DNA from: Oceanospirillum sp048268485
GTDB lineage: Bacteria; Pseudomonadota; Gammaproteobacteria; Pseudomonadales; Halomonadaceae
Reading direction: 5' to 3'
Length of the DNA: 64,000 nucleotides
Assembly: GCA_048268485.1 (NCBI GenBank)
Contig: JBLWVL010000009.1
Location: forward strand, 55,818 to 119,817
Shown: positions 36,510 to 45,800 of the stretch, piece after piece
How positions within the stretch are numbered: the first letter of the stretch is position 1
Layout of the letters: each line of letters opens with the position of its first letter
The notes under the pieces: model-generated
Databases searched by the model: none
What the model was told of the DNA's origin: nothing
What the model saw: the letters and a program-made list of their open reading frames with translations, nothing else
Program-made: the position numbers and the translations under genes

Positions 36510-37001
36510 ATGCTTCCGGAAATTAACACGATTGTTTATGCCACAACCTTAGGTAAAAATACGCGGCCTGTGTTTCGCCATGCGGTTAGTTTAGCGCGTG
36601 AATATAAGGCTCGTATCATCATGGTGCATGCCCTGGAGCCGGTGAGTGAATTTGGTCATGCGATTATTGAGCACTATCTGCCAAAAGAAGCGCTTGAAGA
36701 GATTCATGACCAAGGGATGACCCGAGTCCGAGATACTATGCAGGCGCGGGTGGCTAAATTTCGTGATGAGGAGCTGGAAGGCTTGCCGGATGCCGGTGAG
36801 CTGAATGTGCAGATCCTGGTTGAGGAGGCCAATCCTGCGGAATTGGTGTTGCGGGTTGCTAAAACTGAGCAGGCAGACCTGATTGTTATCGGGTCTCACA
36901 GTCATCACGGCATGTTTGGTCAAAAGCTTTTGGGTGATACGGCACAACAGATAGGTATGCATACCAAAATACCGGTGCTGTTAGTGCCGAATGACCTGTA
37001 G
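36510..37001 (+). CDS. Universal stress protein (UspA family)
   Basis: 163 residues. Begins INTIVYATTLGKNTRPVFRHAVSLAREYKARIIMVHALEP and ends DLIVIGSHSHHGMFGQKLLGDTAQQIGMHTKIPVLLVPND. The G-x2-G-x9-G(S/T) ATP-binding pattern appears as GSHSHHG..GQKLLGDTA, only roughly. The function in this locus is unknown. It follows the chemoreceptor and is closed by a strong hairpin. Confidence 0.88.
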   Translation: MLPEINTIVYATTLGKNTRPVFRHAVSLAREYKARIIMVHALEPVSEFGHAIIEHYLPKEALEEIHDQGMTRVRDTMQARVAKFRDEELEGLPDAGELNVQILVEEANPAELVLRVAKTEQADLIVIGSHSHHGMFGQKLLGDTAQQIGMHTKIPVLLVPNDL

Positions 37002-37048
37002 TACTCTTTCTCAGGCATTCGCTATCCTGTCTAAAGAATGAATTTCAG

Positions 37049-37085
37049 GCCGGAACAGCAGTTGTTAACGACTGTTTATTCCGGC
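37049..37085 (+). terminator. Hairpin between universal stress gene and AEC carrier
   Basis: GCCGGAA (37049-37055) and TTCCGGC (37079-37085) form the outer stem, with AACAG/CTGTT inside. The tail is only weakly T-rich, so termination is probable but not certain. Confidence 0.55.
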
Positions 37086-37163
37086 TTGCTTTCATGTTCA
37101 GGTTTTCTCTCACTTTATCATTTACACAGTTTGCTACATCCCCCATTATTTAGGAGAGGTTAG

Positions 37164-38039
37164 GTGCTGGTTGAAAAGTTATTACTGACAGTTTTCCCGC
37201 TATTTATGATTGTTGCAATTGGCGCTTTCTATGGCCGCTGGAAGCCAACGGATATATCAACCGCTAATCGTATGAATATGGATGTCTTTGTTCCGGCGCT
37301 GGTCTTCTCAGTGCTGGCAGATAAATCCTTTGATATGGTCGCCTATCAGGATCTGGCTTTAGCCTCTGCACTTATCGTGTTGGGTTCCGGTGTTGTTCTT
37401 TTGCCGATAGTGAAACTGTTGGGTTGGAATCTGAAGACTTTTATCCCGCCAATGATGTTCAATAACACAGGGAACATGGGGATTCCGCTGATCGTTCTCG
37501 CCTTTGGTGAAGCGGCGCTGCCAGCAGCGGTGATGGTTTTTATTGTCGAAATGCTGCTGCATTTCAGTATTGGGCTATATATTCTGGATCACCGAACGAA
37601 ATTCAGTGCCATGCTGAAAATGCCTGTGGTTCAGGCCACTATTCTCGGCTTTATTTTCAGCTTTGCAGGCTGGTCATTACCGGAAGCGGTAGCGATCCCT
37701 ATGGATATGTTGGGGCAGATTTCTATTCCGTTGATGCTGTTTACCTTGGGTGTACGCTTGTTATCAGTTGATCTTTCTGATTGGAAGATGGGGCTGACCG
37801 GTGCGGTTCTTTGCCCGCTGTCAGGTCTTCTTATGGCTTGGTTGGCAACCTTTATCTGGACCTTTGATCCTCAACAGCTGGCGATTCTGGTTGTTTTCAG
37901 TGTACTGCCCCCTGCAGTGCTCAACTATATGATCGCAGAGCAGTTTAATCAGGAGCCCACAAGAGTTGCATCCATTGTGCTGCTGGGCAACTTCGCCAGT
38001 GTTTTGGTTCTACCGCTAACCCTAGCCTGGGTGTTGTAG
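37164..38039 (+). CDS. AEC family transporter (auxin efflux carrier type)
   Basis: 291 residues, about ten hydrophobic helices. Family features: an N-terminal FPLFMIVAIGAFYGRW, the central NNTGNMGIPLIVLAFGEAAL and a late PPAVLNYMIAEQFNQEP. Members carry organic acids such as malate, malonate or auxin-like acids. A lactate or related carboxylate role is suggested by the neighbouring genes but not shown. It ends two bases from the convergent response regulator gene. Confidence 0.87.
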   Translation: MLVEKLLLTVFPLFMIVAIGAFYGRWKPTDISTANRMNMDVFVPALVFSVLADKSFDMVAYQDLALASALIVLGSGVVLLPIVKLLGWNLKTFIPPMMFNNTGNMGIPLIVLAFGEAALPAAVMVFIVEMLLHFSIGLYILDHRTKFSAMLKMPVVQATILGFIFSFAGWSLPEAVAIPMDMLGQISIPLMLFTLGVRLLSVDLSDWKMGLTGAVLCPLSGLLMAWLATFIWTFDPQQLAILVVFSVLPPAVLNYMIAEQFNQEPTRVASIVLLGNFASVLVLPLTLAWVL

Positions 38040-38041
38040 GT

Positions 38042-38743
38042 TTATGCTATTTGGCGTATCCGGTAGCCGTGCTTGTGCATCGTTTGGATAATATCTTTAT
38101 CTCCAATTTTACGTCTTATCCTGTGAATCAGAACGGCTATTGTCTCTGGTGAAGAGTCGAAATGACCATCATCTACAGCATCCATAAGAGACATCTTACT
38201 GACGTATGCTCCCTGAGCCCGTACTAACGTCAAGAGGATCTTATATTCGGACTGCGTCAGGTAAATTTCTTCACCGTTATCGGACTGCAAACTACAGGTT
38301 TTTTCAGAAAGAAACCAGTTACCTACCGCCCAATGGTTGTTCTTTACGGGGTGGTTTGCCCCTTTGCTGCCATGGCTCATACGGCGGAGAAAATTACGGG
38401 TACGGGCCAAAAGCTCCTGAGTGTCAAACGGCTTTACAATATAATCATCAGCCCCCATTTCCAGCGCAGCCAAGCGGGTTTCTCTGTCTGAACGACCAGA
38501 AACGACAAATATTGGTACGTCACTTTGCAGCCTGATTTTTCTCAGAAGTACGAGCCCGTCTTCATTTGCCAAGTTAAGATCAAGCATAACCAGGTTGTAA
38601 TATTGGTCTTTCCATGTGGCGAAAAAGTCATCAATACCTTCCGCTTCATCAACATAAAAGCCTTGGATTTTAAAAATCTCAACTAAAACACTGCGCAGGG
38701 TTATATCATCCTCAACGATGATGATTCGAAACTTATCAGTCAT
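38042..38743 (-). CDS. OmpR-family response regulator (orphan)
   Basis: 233 residues. Receiver domain (about 1-120) with EDD at the start, the phospho-acceptor Asp in LVMLDLNLANEDG, and Lys in DDYIVKPF. A winged-helix output domain follows, ending VLIHRIRRKIGDKDIIQTMHKHGYRI. No intact histidine kinase adjoins; a short kinase-like relic lies 20 bases upstream, so the partner may have been lost or is encoded elsewhere (for example the hybrid kinase 42826-45957). Confidence 0.9.
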   Translation of the reverse strand: MTDKFRIIIVEDDITLRSVLVEIFKIQGFYVDEAEGIDDFFATWKDQYYNLVMLDLNLANEDGLVLLRKIRLQSDVPIFVVSGRSDRETRLAALEMGADDYIVKPFDTQELLARTRNFLRRMSHGSKGANHPVKNNHWAVGNWFLSEKTCSLQSDNGEEIYLTQSEYKILLTLVRAQGAYVSKMSLMDAVDDGHFDSSPETIAVLIHRIRRKIGDKDIIQTMHKHGYRIRQIA

Positions 38744-38761
38744 TTGGAATGAGCCTTGTAT

Positions 38762-38821
38762 TTATCTGGGTAGAGTGACGATAAAGCTGCCCCCTTGCTC
38801 GATGCAGACCGTAAAGCTAAC
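38762..38821 (-). pseudogene. Relic of a histidine kinase C-terminus
   Basis: Read on the minus strand, these 60 bases give VSFTVCIEQGGSFIVTLPR and then a stop, like the last strand of a histidine-kinase ATPase domain. An in-frame stop lies just above, and I cannot recover the rest. It sits 20 bases above the orphan response regulator, where its kinase would be expected. The evidence is short and may be coincidence. Confidence 0.3.
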
Positions 38822-39052
38822 CCATTAAGGCTCGTTATTAAAGCCCCAAGCGGACACATTTGAAATACTGTCATCTTCAAAAGTTCAGAAATACTGGCTA
38901 GGGTATTTGTTTTCCCGACATTAATAGAGTCGTTCTCTGTTCAGGATAAACTTCAGGTGCCGGTGTTTCAGCCTCGTAATCATATCAATAATTAAAACCA
39001 TATTGCGGGTATTGTGGATAGGGCTCTTTTATTTCCTAATATGGTCATTTTA
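38822..39052. other. Gap between orphan response regulator and REC-GGDEF gene
   Basis: The rest of this roughly 310-base gap, above the kinase-like relic, is AT-rich with stops in all frames on both strands. It probably holds the response regulator promoter and perhaps more of the decayed kinase. I see no terminator. Confidence 0.4.
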
Positions 39053-40009
39053 TTACACAGAAACTATTGAAACTTTACTGGTGTTGCGCCCGGACTCTTT
39101 TGCTCTATAGAGCATGTTATCAGCACTGGTAATGAGTCTCTCTTTACAAGGATAATTATTTGATGATAGAAAAATACCACCTGCGCTGGCTGTTAAAATA
39201 TTTTTAACAGGAGATTTCGGATTACTAATCTGAAGGTCCTCTATCAGGCTGCATATTTTGCGCATAAATTCTTGTAATTCGCTGGGTAGTAAGCCGTTTA
39301 TGATTAGGGCAAACTCTTCTCCACCGTATCGTGCAACAGAAGCCGAGTAGCAATTGCTTATTAATTTAAGTTTTTTGGCTACATTCCGGAGCGCTTCATC
39401 CCCAGCCTGATGTCCCAGATGGTCATTAAGAAACTTAAAGTAGTCAAGGTCCAACAGTACGATAGATAAGGATGTTTTCTGCTGTTCTGCCGTTTGTATT
39501 CTTGCGTCAAGCTCGGCATCAAAATAGCGACGATTACCTATACCTGTTAGTGCATCTGTGTAACATTCTTTTTGTAGGCGACGCGTATTAGCCGTTACAT
39601 TTAAATGATTACGAATTCTCAGCGCCAGAAGCTCCGGGGCAATTATAGGCATTGTGATGTAATCTGTTGCACCTAGCATTAGTGCCATGTGTTCACTGTA
39701 TACGCTATCGCATTGAGCCATGAATATGATTGGGATCGACGATGTCAACGGGTTTTCATTTAACTGTCTGCAGACCGTGTAACCACAGTTATCCGGAAGT
39801 GTTGCATCCAGCAAAATAATATCAGGTTGCAATTTGATTGCATTTGAAAGTGCATTGTTGCCATATTTCTCTTGGTGGCATCGATAGTGCTCCTCCAGCG
39901 TGTTATTAATGAACTGGTTTATGGCAGGGGTATCGCCAACGATCATAATCAGAAAATCACTGACGGTTTCTGCTATAGGCTGGGTAATATCCATGGCTGC
40001 CGTATCCAT
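39053..40009 (-). CDS. REC-GGDEF response regulator, probable diguanylate cyclase
   Basis: 318 residues. An N-terminal receiver (about 18-135; Asp in IILLDATLPDNCG, GATDYITMP) is followed by a GGDEF domain (about 150-315) with TDALTGIGNRRYFDAELD, LLDLDYFKFLNDHLGHQAGDE and active-site RYGGEEF. The product c-di-GMP is likely; the RxxD inhibitory site before the motif is not visible. Its ATG overlaps the stop of the EAL-HDOD gene by one base, so the pair is co-translated. Confidence 0.9.
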   Translation of the reverse strand: MDTAAMDITQPIAETVSDFLIMIVGDTPAINQFINNTLEEHYRCHQEKYGNNALSNAIKLQPDIILLDATLPDNCGYTVCRQLNENPLTSSIPIIFMAQCDSVYSEHMALMLGATDYITMPIIAPELLALRIRNHLNVTANTRRLQKECYTDALTGIGNRRYFDAELDARIQTAEQQKTSLSIVLLDLDYFKFLNDHLGHQAGDEALRNVAKKLKLISNCYSASVARYGGEEFALIINGLLPSELQEFMRKICSLIEDLQISNPKSPVKNILTASAGGIFLSSNNYPCKERLITSADNMLYRAKESGRNTSKVSIVSV

Positions 40010-41223
40010 TATGCTGCAAATTCACTTATAACACTGTTAGCCCAAGCTCTGCCCTTGAGATAGCAATTGTTCATTTTGTCTAAAAGAGCGGGGGTTGCGT
40101 GTTTAAGTTGCGCGCGTTCGTGGGCAACAACGATGCGAAGAATTTTTCCCAGGTCTCCACGTTTTTCCACAACGGCTGTTTTGATACCGTCGTCGAGTGG
40201 AGTTGTTGCCATGAGTTGGTTAATAGGCTGGTCCATAAACTGATCCAGCATTGAAAATACCCCAACGGTGAACGCAGCATGAGGATCAAGTCGTTTTGTA
40301 CTTCGGGCGAGAGACTCACACATCATGGCTCTCGTCAGCATTTGTGGGAGTAGCAGGCGACTTGAGGGGCCGTTACGCGATAACATCAGTGTCATAACGA
40401 GGCTGCGCAAACGAGTCACCCCCAGGATGCTTAGGGCCTGATGAATACTGGTCACATTTTCCGAGCGTCTATAGGCTGCTGAGTTGGTTAGTTTCAGCAG
40501 AGCGACACAGGTTTCGGGGTCCATTGCCAGTAGCTGTTCCAGCTTAGCAAAATCCGGCTCTTCATTTTGCAGAGCTGAAAGTATCTGAATCTGTGCGTTT
40601 TGGTTGCTGGATCGCTGAGGTTTCATGGAGCGTTTTTCCAGTGAAGGCTGGGCATAAAAATACCCTTGAAAAAGAGAAAAGCCCATAGCCTTACACTTTT
40701 CAAATATTGAGTAACTCTCAACTTTCTCAGCTAATAGCAGAAGCCCTTTGTCCTTGTAGATATCAAGTTGCTCAAAATCAGGATCTGCCAGCATATCGAT
40801 TTTAACAATATCGGCTAAGTCCAATAATGCGTATGTTTTTTCGTTCAGAACAAAATCGTCCAGAGCGATGGTATAGCCCCTGCTTTTAATCACTTGCAGT
40901 GCTTGAAGAACTTCATCGTCACCTTCAACAGATTCGAGGACCTCGATAACAATATTGGGTGAGGGCGGTGGCAGAAGTTCCGGTTGTAGCAACCATTGAC
41001 GAGGAGCATTGAAAAAAAGCTTGTTGTTTTCTCCGACCAGAGAATCAAGCCCTATTTCATAAAAAGCGGTATTACAGACCCGGGCTGTTGCTGTCACCTC
41101 ACAATCAAAACTGGCACCTCTTGCAGAGGGCGAGTTCCGGTATAGCAGCTCATCTGCGACATGTCTGAATTGTGTATCGCAGATCGGTTGAAGTGCGAGA
41201 CAGTATGATGATTTAGACATCAT
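40009..41223 (-). CDS. EAL-HDOD signalling protein, EAL motif degenerate
   Basis: 404 residues. The N-terminal half has EAL-domain shape (LALQPICDTQFRHVADELLYR; IVIEVLESVEGDDEVLQALQVIKSRGYTIALDDFVL; VKIDML), but ELLYR stands where EALLR is needed and DDF is not followed by the GTGYSS loop. The C-terminal half is an HDOD domain (about 205-395). It thus probably does not hydrolyse c-di-GMP and acts as a binding or scaffold protein, as described for YuxH/CdgJ-type proteins. An AAAGGA site precedes the start, with a hairpin just above it. Confidence 0.85.
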   Translation of the reverse strand: MMSKSSYCLALQPICDTQFRHVADELLYRNSPSARGASFDCEVTATARVCNTAFYEIGLDSLVGENNKLFFNAPRQWLLQPELLPPPSPNIVIEVLESVEGDDEVLQALQVIKSRGYTIALDDFVLNEKTYALLDLADIVKIDMLADPDFEQLDIYKDKGLLLLAEKVESYSIFEKCKAMGFSLFQGYFYAQPSLEKRSMKPQRSSNQNAQIQILSALQNEEPDFAKLEQLLAMDPETCVALLKLTNSAAYRRSENVTSIHQALSILGVTRLRSLVMTLMLSRNGPSSRLLLPQMLTRAMMCESLARSTKRLDPHAAFTVGVFSMLDQFMDQPINQLMATTPLDDGIKTAVVEKRGDLGKILRIVVAHERAQLKHATPALLDKMNNCYLKGRAWANSVISEFAA

Positions 41224-41237
41224 AAACTTTTCCTTTG

Positions 41238-41258
41238 CTTGGTTATTTTAAAACCAAG
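41238..41258 (-). repeat. Perfect hairpin in leader of EAL-HDOD gene
   Basis: CTTGGTT (41238-41244) and AACCAAG (41252-41258) are complementary around a 7-base AT-rich loop. It ends three bases above the ribosome site of the EAL-HDOD gene and could affect its translation. Confidence 0.4.
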
Positions 41259-41280
41259 GCATCACTGAGTGACTTATACT

Positions 41281-41559
41281 TCAGCTTCCCGTTAACAAGG
41301 AAAGCTGATACCGGTTTTGGTCGAGTTTCAGGTGTACAAGGCCTTGCCGGAGCAGACTCATCCAAAGCGCCTGATGAGGCTATTCATCACCACGATTGCC
41401 ATGGGCAATCGCTTTGATCACAAAGCATGTCTGATGCTGATCTGTTATCTAGTGCAAAAGGCGGTCAGGGGTCAGCTCGTTCTGCTGAATGTGGGCCAGA
41501 AAACTGAGATCGATATAGTCGAAGGAAAAGTGACTTGTCACCGATAAAAATAGACGATT
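41281..41559 (-). pseudogene. Probable decayed EAL-domain gene fragment
   Basis: Translated on the minus strand this 279-base stretch reads NRLFLSVTSHFSF, DYIDLSFLAHIQQNELTPDR, LLH-stop-ITDQ, then TCFVIKAIAHGNRGDE-stop and about 30 more residues. The first part aligns loosely with the EAL stretch SVN..S..F..PDF....LL..EITE seen in the large GGDEF-EAL protein of this window. Two in-frame stops (41449-41451, 41380-41382) and missing segments indicate decay. It fills most of the 468-base gap between the EAL-HDOD and REC-kinase genes. Confidence 0.35.
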
Positions 41560-41691
41560 CCTGATTGTTGCTGCTCAGTTATATTCAGAAAGCAAGGCCC
41601 TGCCTGAACTGGGTATTTATTTAAGGTAGGCCTAGGATATGCTTTACGGTTTGGGGTGTGCTTAACAACCTTTTGATAAGTTATTAACGAA

Positions 41692-42804
41692 TTATTTCTT
41701 TGGGGTGATTGGAATGTCTAAAATTAACTGGGTTTGACCCGGTTGTTTTGTATCCAGCATCAGGTTTATCTTAAGTGCACCCGCAATTAACTTAGCGGAG
41801 TAGGTACCAAGACCGATACCCTGCTGTTTTCCAGCTGTTATAAATTTATCAAAAAAAGAAGACTGAATCTCTTTGGGGACTTCACCTTGATTGCCGATTA
41901 CAAGACGATAATGGTGATCTTCTTTGCAAATATTCAACCAAATATTACCGTTGTCGGGACATGCTTCATAAGCATTCTTGAGCAGGTTGGTCAATAAGTT
42001 ATAAAGAAGTAGAGGGTCTGTCATAATCTGAATGCTTTGAAGATCCTCAGGGATGTTTATTTGCAAAGCTATCCCTTTTTTTCTGAATGTAAGGGCTAGC
42101 TCCTCGGCTATTTTTCTCAGCATTGCAGGCAGGTTTTCCAGCACTAAATCAGAGTTGTAGGTGCCATACTCTATTTTCAGGAGTACTAAAGACATGTCGA
42201 TCATTCTAAGCATTCGCCAACCAGCGAGCTCCATCATGTTGAGAAATTCTTGTTGGCGCTCTGTGATATTGTCGTATTGCTTGAATAAAGCTGTTGTACT
42301 GAGAATACTGCTTAATGGCCCCTTTAGGTCGTGATGCATGATGTGTTCAACATCCTCACGCATTCTTGCGGCCTCTTTAAGGGCTTCGTTCTGTCGTGCT
42401 AATTGTCGTCTTGTTTCATCAAGAGAAAGGTGAGTATCAATTCGTGCCAGCAGGATTGATGGGTTAATAGGCTTGGCTATGTAGTCAATGGCTCCTAGGT
42501 TCAGCCCATGCGTTTCGTCGTCGACACTGTCCAGGGCGGTCAGAAAAATGACAGGAATATCTTTGGTTTCAGTATTTTTCTTGAGTTGCCTACAGACTTC
42601 ATAGCCATCGATGCCTGGCATTAAAATATCCAGCAGTATTAAATCCGGACGTTGTTTTTCTGCGATTTTCAAAGCTACTTTGCCATTTATTGCAGCCTTT
42701 ACCTGATACTGTTCAGATAGCAAGCTGCTTATTAAGTCGAGATTGTCAGGCGCATCATCAACGACCAATATGGTTTTTTTTTCCTGCTCTTTCAGGGCTG
42801 TCAT
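41692..42804 (-). CDS. REC-histidine kinase hybrid (response regulator with kinase output)
   Basis: 370 residues. An N-terminal receiver (about 10-125; DDAPDN, LILLDILMPGIDG, AIDYIAKPI) leads to a coiled linker, an H-box IMHHDLKGPLSSILSTT near 160, and a HATPase with NLLTNLLKNAYEACPDNG and GIGLGTYSAKLI. A receiver in front of a kinase is typical of phosphorelay or signal-integration proteins. It lies 21 bases after the large hybrid kinase, so both are probably one operon. The target is unknown. Confidence 0.87.
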   Translation of the reverse strand: MTALKEQEKKTILVVDDAPDNLDLISSLLSEQYQVKAAINGKVALKIAEKQRPDLILLDILMPGIDGYEVCRQLKKNTETKDIPVIFLTALDSVDDETHGLNLGAIDYIAKPINPSILLARIDTHLSLDETRRQLARQNEALKEAARMREDVEHIMHHDLKGPLSSILSTTALFKQYDNITERQQEFLNMMELAGWRMLRMIDMSLVLLKIEYGTYNSDLVLENLPAMLRKIAEELALTFRKKGIALQINIPEDLQSIQIMTDPLLLYNLLTNLLKNAYEACPDNGNIWLNICKEDHHYRLVIGNQGEVPKEIQSSFFDKFITAGKQQGIGLGTYSAKLIAGALKINLMLDTKQPGQTQLILDIPITPKK

Positions 42805-42825
42805 AATATAAACCTGCTTATAAAG

Positions 42826-45800
42826 TTATTTTTGGGATAAGAGTTCATCAAGAGCAGCTTCAAAGTCATACTCACCGGCAAGCACCAGGGTTCGCTGCAG
42901 ACTTTTTCTGAGGCTTTCATCCAGCGGCTGGCTAAGCAGTTGTTCTGTTTTTTTTATGGCGGCGGGATCGTAGGCCTCCAAAAGGTCGCTCAGCTCTTTC
43001 AATGCAACTTCAGGTATTTTCTTGTCATCAAAAACTTCAGTTTCTGTCGTATCGACTTCAATCATAAGTGGTTGAGACGTTTCTGGTGTTTTGTTAAGCC
43101 AGTTGTTCAGAATGTTTAATACGCGTTGTAGCGCTTGTGCAGTCTGGTCACGGTGAGCCTGATAGTTATCAGTAGCTAAGTCCTTCAGGCTAGCTTCCAG
43201 TTCACCTGCGTGTTGCTGTAATGTTTCTGCACCCAAGTTACCGGCAACGCCCTTCAGGGTATGGGCCATTCGTATCGCTTCCTCAGAGTTGTCAGACGCG
43301 ATTGCATGATCTAAATCTTTTATGAAATTCTGTTGCCCTTTAGCAAAGCGTTTGAGTAATCGTTGATAGGCCTGCCGATTACTGGCTAAACGTTTAAGGC
43401 CTGCGGAGGTATTCAGATCTGCCTCCACGCTTTCAGGTAAACTAATGTCGGCAACGATAGGTTCCTCAGCAATGCGCTTTTCTGGTTGCACCCTTTGTGC
43501 AGCGGGAACCCAATCGATTAAGGTATTTAGAAGAATATCCGGATCTATTGGTTTATTGATGTGGGCATTCATGCCAGCTGAAATGCTTTTTTCACGATCT
43601 TCCTGAAGGGCATTGGCAGTAAGAGCGATCACAGGAAGTTTTGTCAGTCCCAATTCATTTCGAATAATCCGTGTGGCTTCATAGCCGTCCATAACAGGCA
43701 TTTGAATATCCATTAGCACCGCATCAAACGAATTGTTTTTAAGTTTTTCCACTGCTTCCTGGCCGTTGTCAGCGACCTCTACAAATAAGCTTGCTTGGGT
43801 TAACAATTCGCTGGCGACCTGTTGATTGATATCGTTATCTTCGACAAGCAATATTCTCGCACCCTGAATGCCTTCGAGTTCAGCAGGTTTAGACTGTGAA
43901 ACGTTATCCTTTTTGTGGTTGGAAAAAGGCGCGAAGCCAAGGGCGTCGACTATAGAGTCGAGCAAAAATGAAGGGTTTACCGGTTTTTGTAAAAAAGATG
44001 ATAAATGTTCTGCTCCGGGCTCAGCCAGTACGTCTTCACGGGCAAAAGCGGATACCAGAATACAGCGAGGTTTATGATCGAGGGAGTCATCCTGCATGAT
44101 CTGTTGAATAAGAGCTAAGCCATTAATATCCGGCAGAGACATATCCACCAATAAAAGATCAAAAGGGCGCTCGGTACGGCGTAAAGCCTGCAAAGTCTCA
44201 CTCGGGCTGCTAACAGCTTGCGCTGTAAAACCAAAGCTGTGCAGATAGCTTAAGAAAATGGATCTGGCTGCAGCATTATCATCGACGACGAGGATTCGGT
44301 AGCCTTCTAATTTGTGCTTAACAATAATTTCTTTAGGGCTGGGTTGAAGTGGAGTCTCAGTTCCAAGTTGTATCGTGAAGAAAAAACGGCTGCCTTTCCC
44401 CGGTTGACTCTCTACCCCTATTTTTCCTTGCATAAGTTTCACTAACTGGCTGGTAATCGACAAACCTAGACCTGTGCCGCCATAGCGTCTTGTGGTTGAT
44501 GAATCGGCCTGTGAAAAAGATTGGAATAGCTTGTTCTGCTGGCTTTCTGTCATACCGATGCCGCTATCTTCGACGATGAACTTGAGCTCAATTAAATTAT
44601 TGTCCAGGGCACGGTTAAGGCTGACTGATACGACGACCTGGCCTTGGTGGGTGAATTTAATGCTATTCCCCACTAAATTAATCAGTATTTGGCCGATGCG
44701 AAGAGGGTCTCCTTTTAAACCATATGGGACGTCTTCTTCCCGATGAAATAGTAGCTCAAGGCCTTTTTCTCTTGCTGGCTCTGAGACTACCACCCAAAGT
44801 TGATCAAATACACGATCAAGATCAAAAGGGATTTCCTCCAACTCCAGCTTACCAGCTTCAATTTTCGAAAAGTCCAGAATGTCGTTAATCAGCCCCAGTA
44901 ACGAGCGGCCGGAGGCCATGGTCTTATTCAGGTAATCTTGCTGGCGCGGCGATAGGTCTGTTCTCAGGCAGAGCTCTGTCAGGCCAATGATGGCATTCAT
45001 TGGGGTGCGTATTTCATGGCTCATATTGGCTAGGAATTCTGATTTTGCCTGGGTCGCGCTTTCAGCTGTTTTTAGCGCTACTTCGAGCTGTTTTCTGTAG
45101 CTCTTAGTGTTAATTCTCATATGAGTCATTAGTGCTGAGATGATGCTGAGCACTAATGACGAAATCATTAGTACTGAAAGTCCCGTTATATTTCGCCAGC
45201 CATTGGTAGGGGTGATATCAAGGTGCCAGGAGCTATTGGGTAAGTTGAGTGTTTGGCTGACAGGGTCTGCCGCCAGTTCGAGGGGGCTTGATGATATCGT
45301 TTTTTGTTGATCGTCCCCGGTAGCTTTCCAAAGATGCCAGTTGAAACCAAGGTGTTCAAGTTCGCTCATGCGGGCTGTTTCTAATACATCCTGTAGCTTT
45401 AGCGTGACAGAAACAAAGCCCCAAAAAGTTTGTTTCGGATCTGTATTAACGATCGGTAAGCGGCCTATGATGCCCATGCCGCCCTGCTTTAACTCAAAAG
45501 GTCCTGCCAGTGTAAGGCTATTTTTTTGTTTAGCTCTTAAGGATTCGGTGGCTCTGTGTGGGTCTGAAAATTCATTCTGCCCCAAAGCGGCTGCGTTCCC
45601 CTTCAAAGGAGCTATTTTAGTTACGATACCATCAGGTAAAAGTGCGATTGCAGAGACACTTGGAAAGTAAGGCAGGAGATTTTGTGAGAGGCTCTCAAAA
45701 CTGTCTATTCGCTTTTGACGAACCATTGCTGCCAGACTGTACGTAATTGATAGTGAGTGCTCAAGGTGCACTTGCAGTGCTGTAGAATAATCCCTCGCTA

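Noticed and set aside
41317..41547. 76-codon plus-strand frame in the gap before the REC-kinase gene
   Set aside because: The opposite strand of the same bases reads more like a (decayed) EAL protein; the plus frame has a TTG start without a ribosome site.
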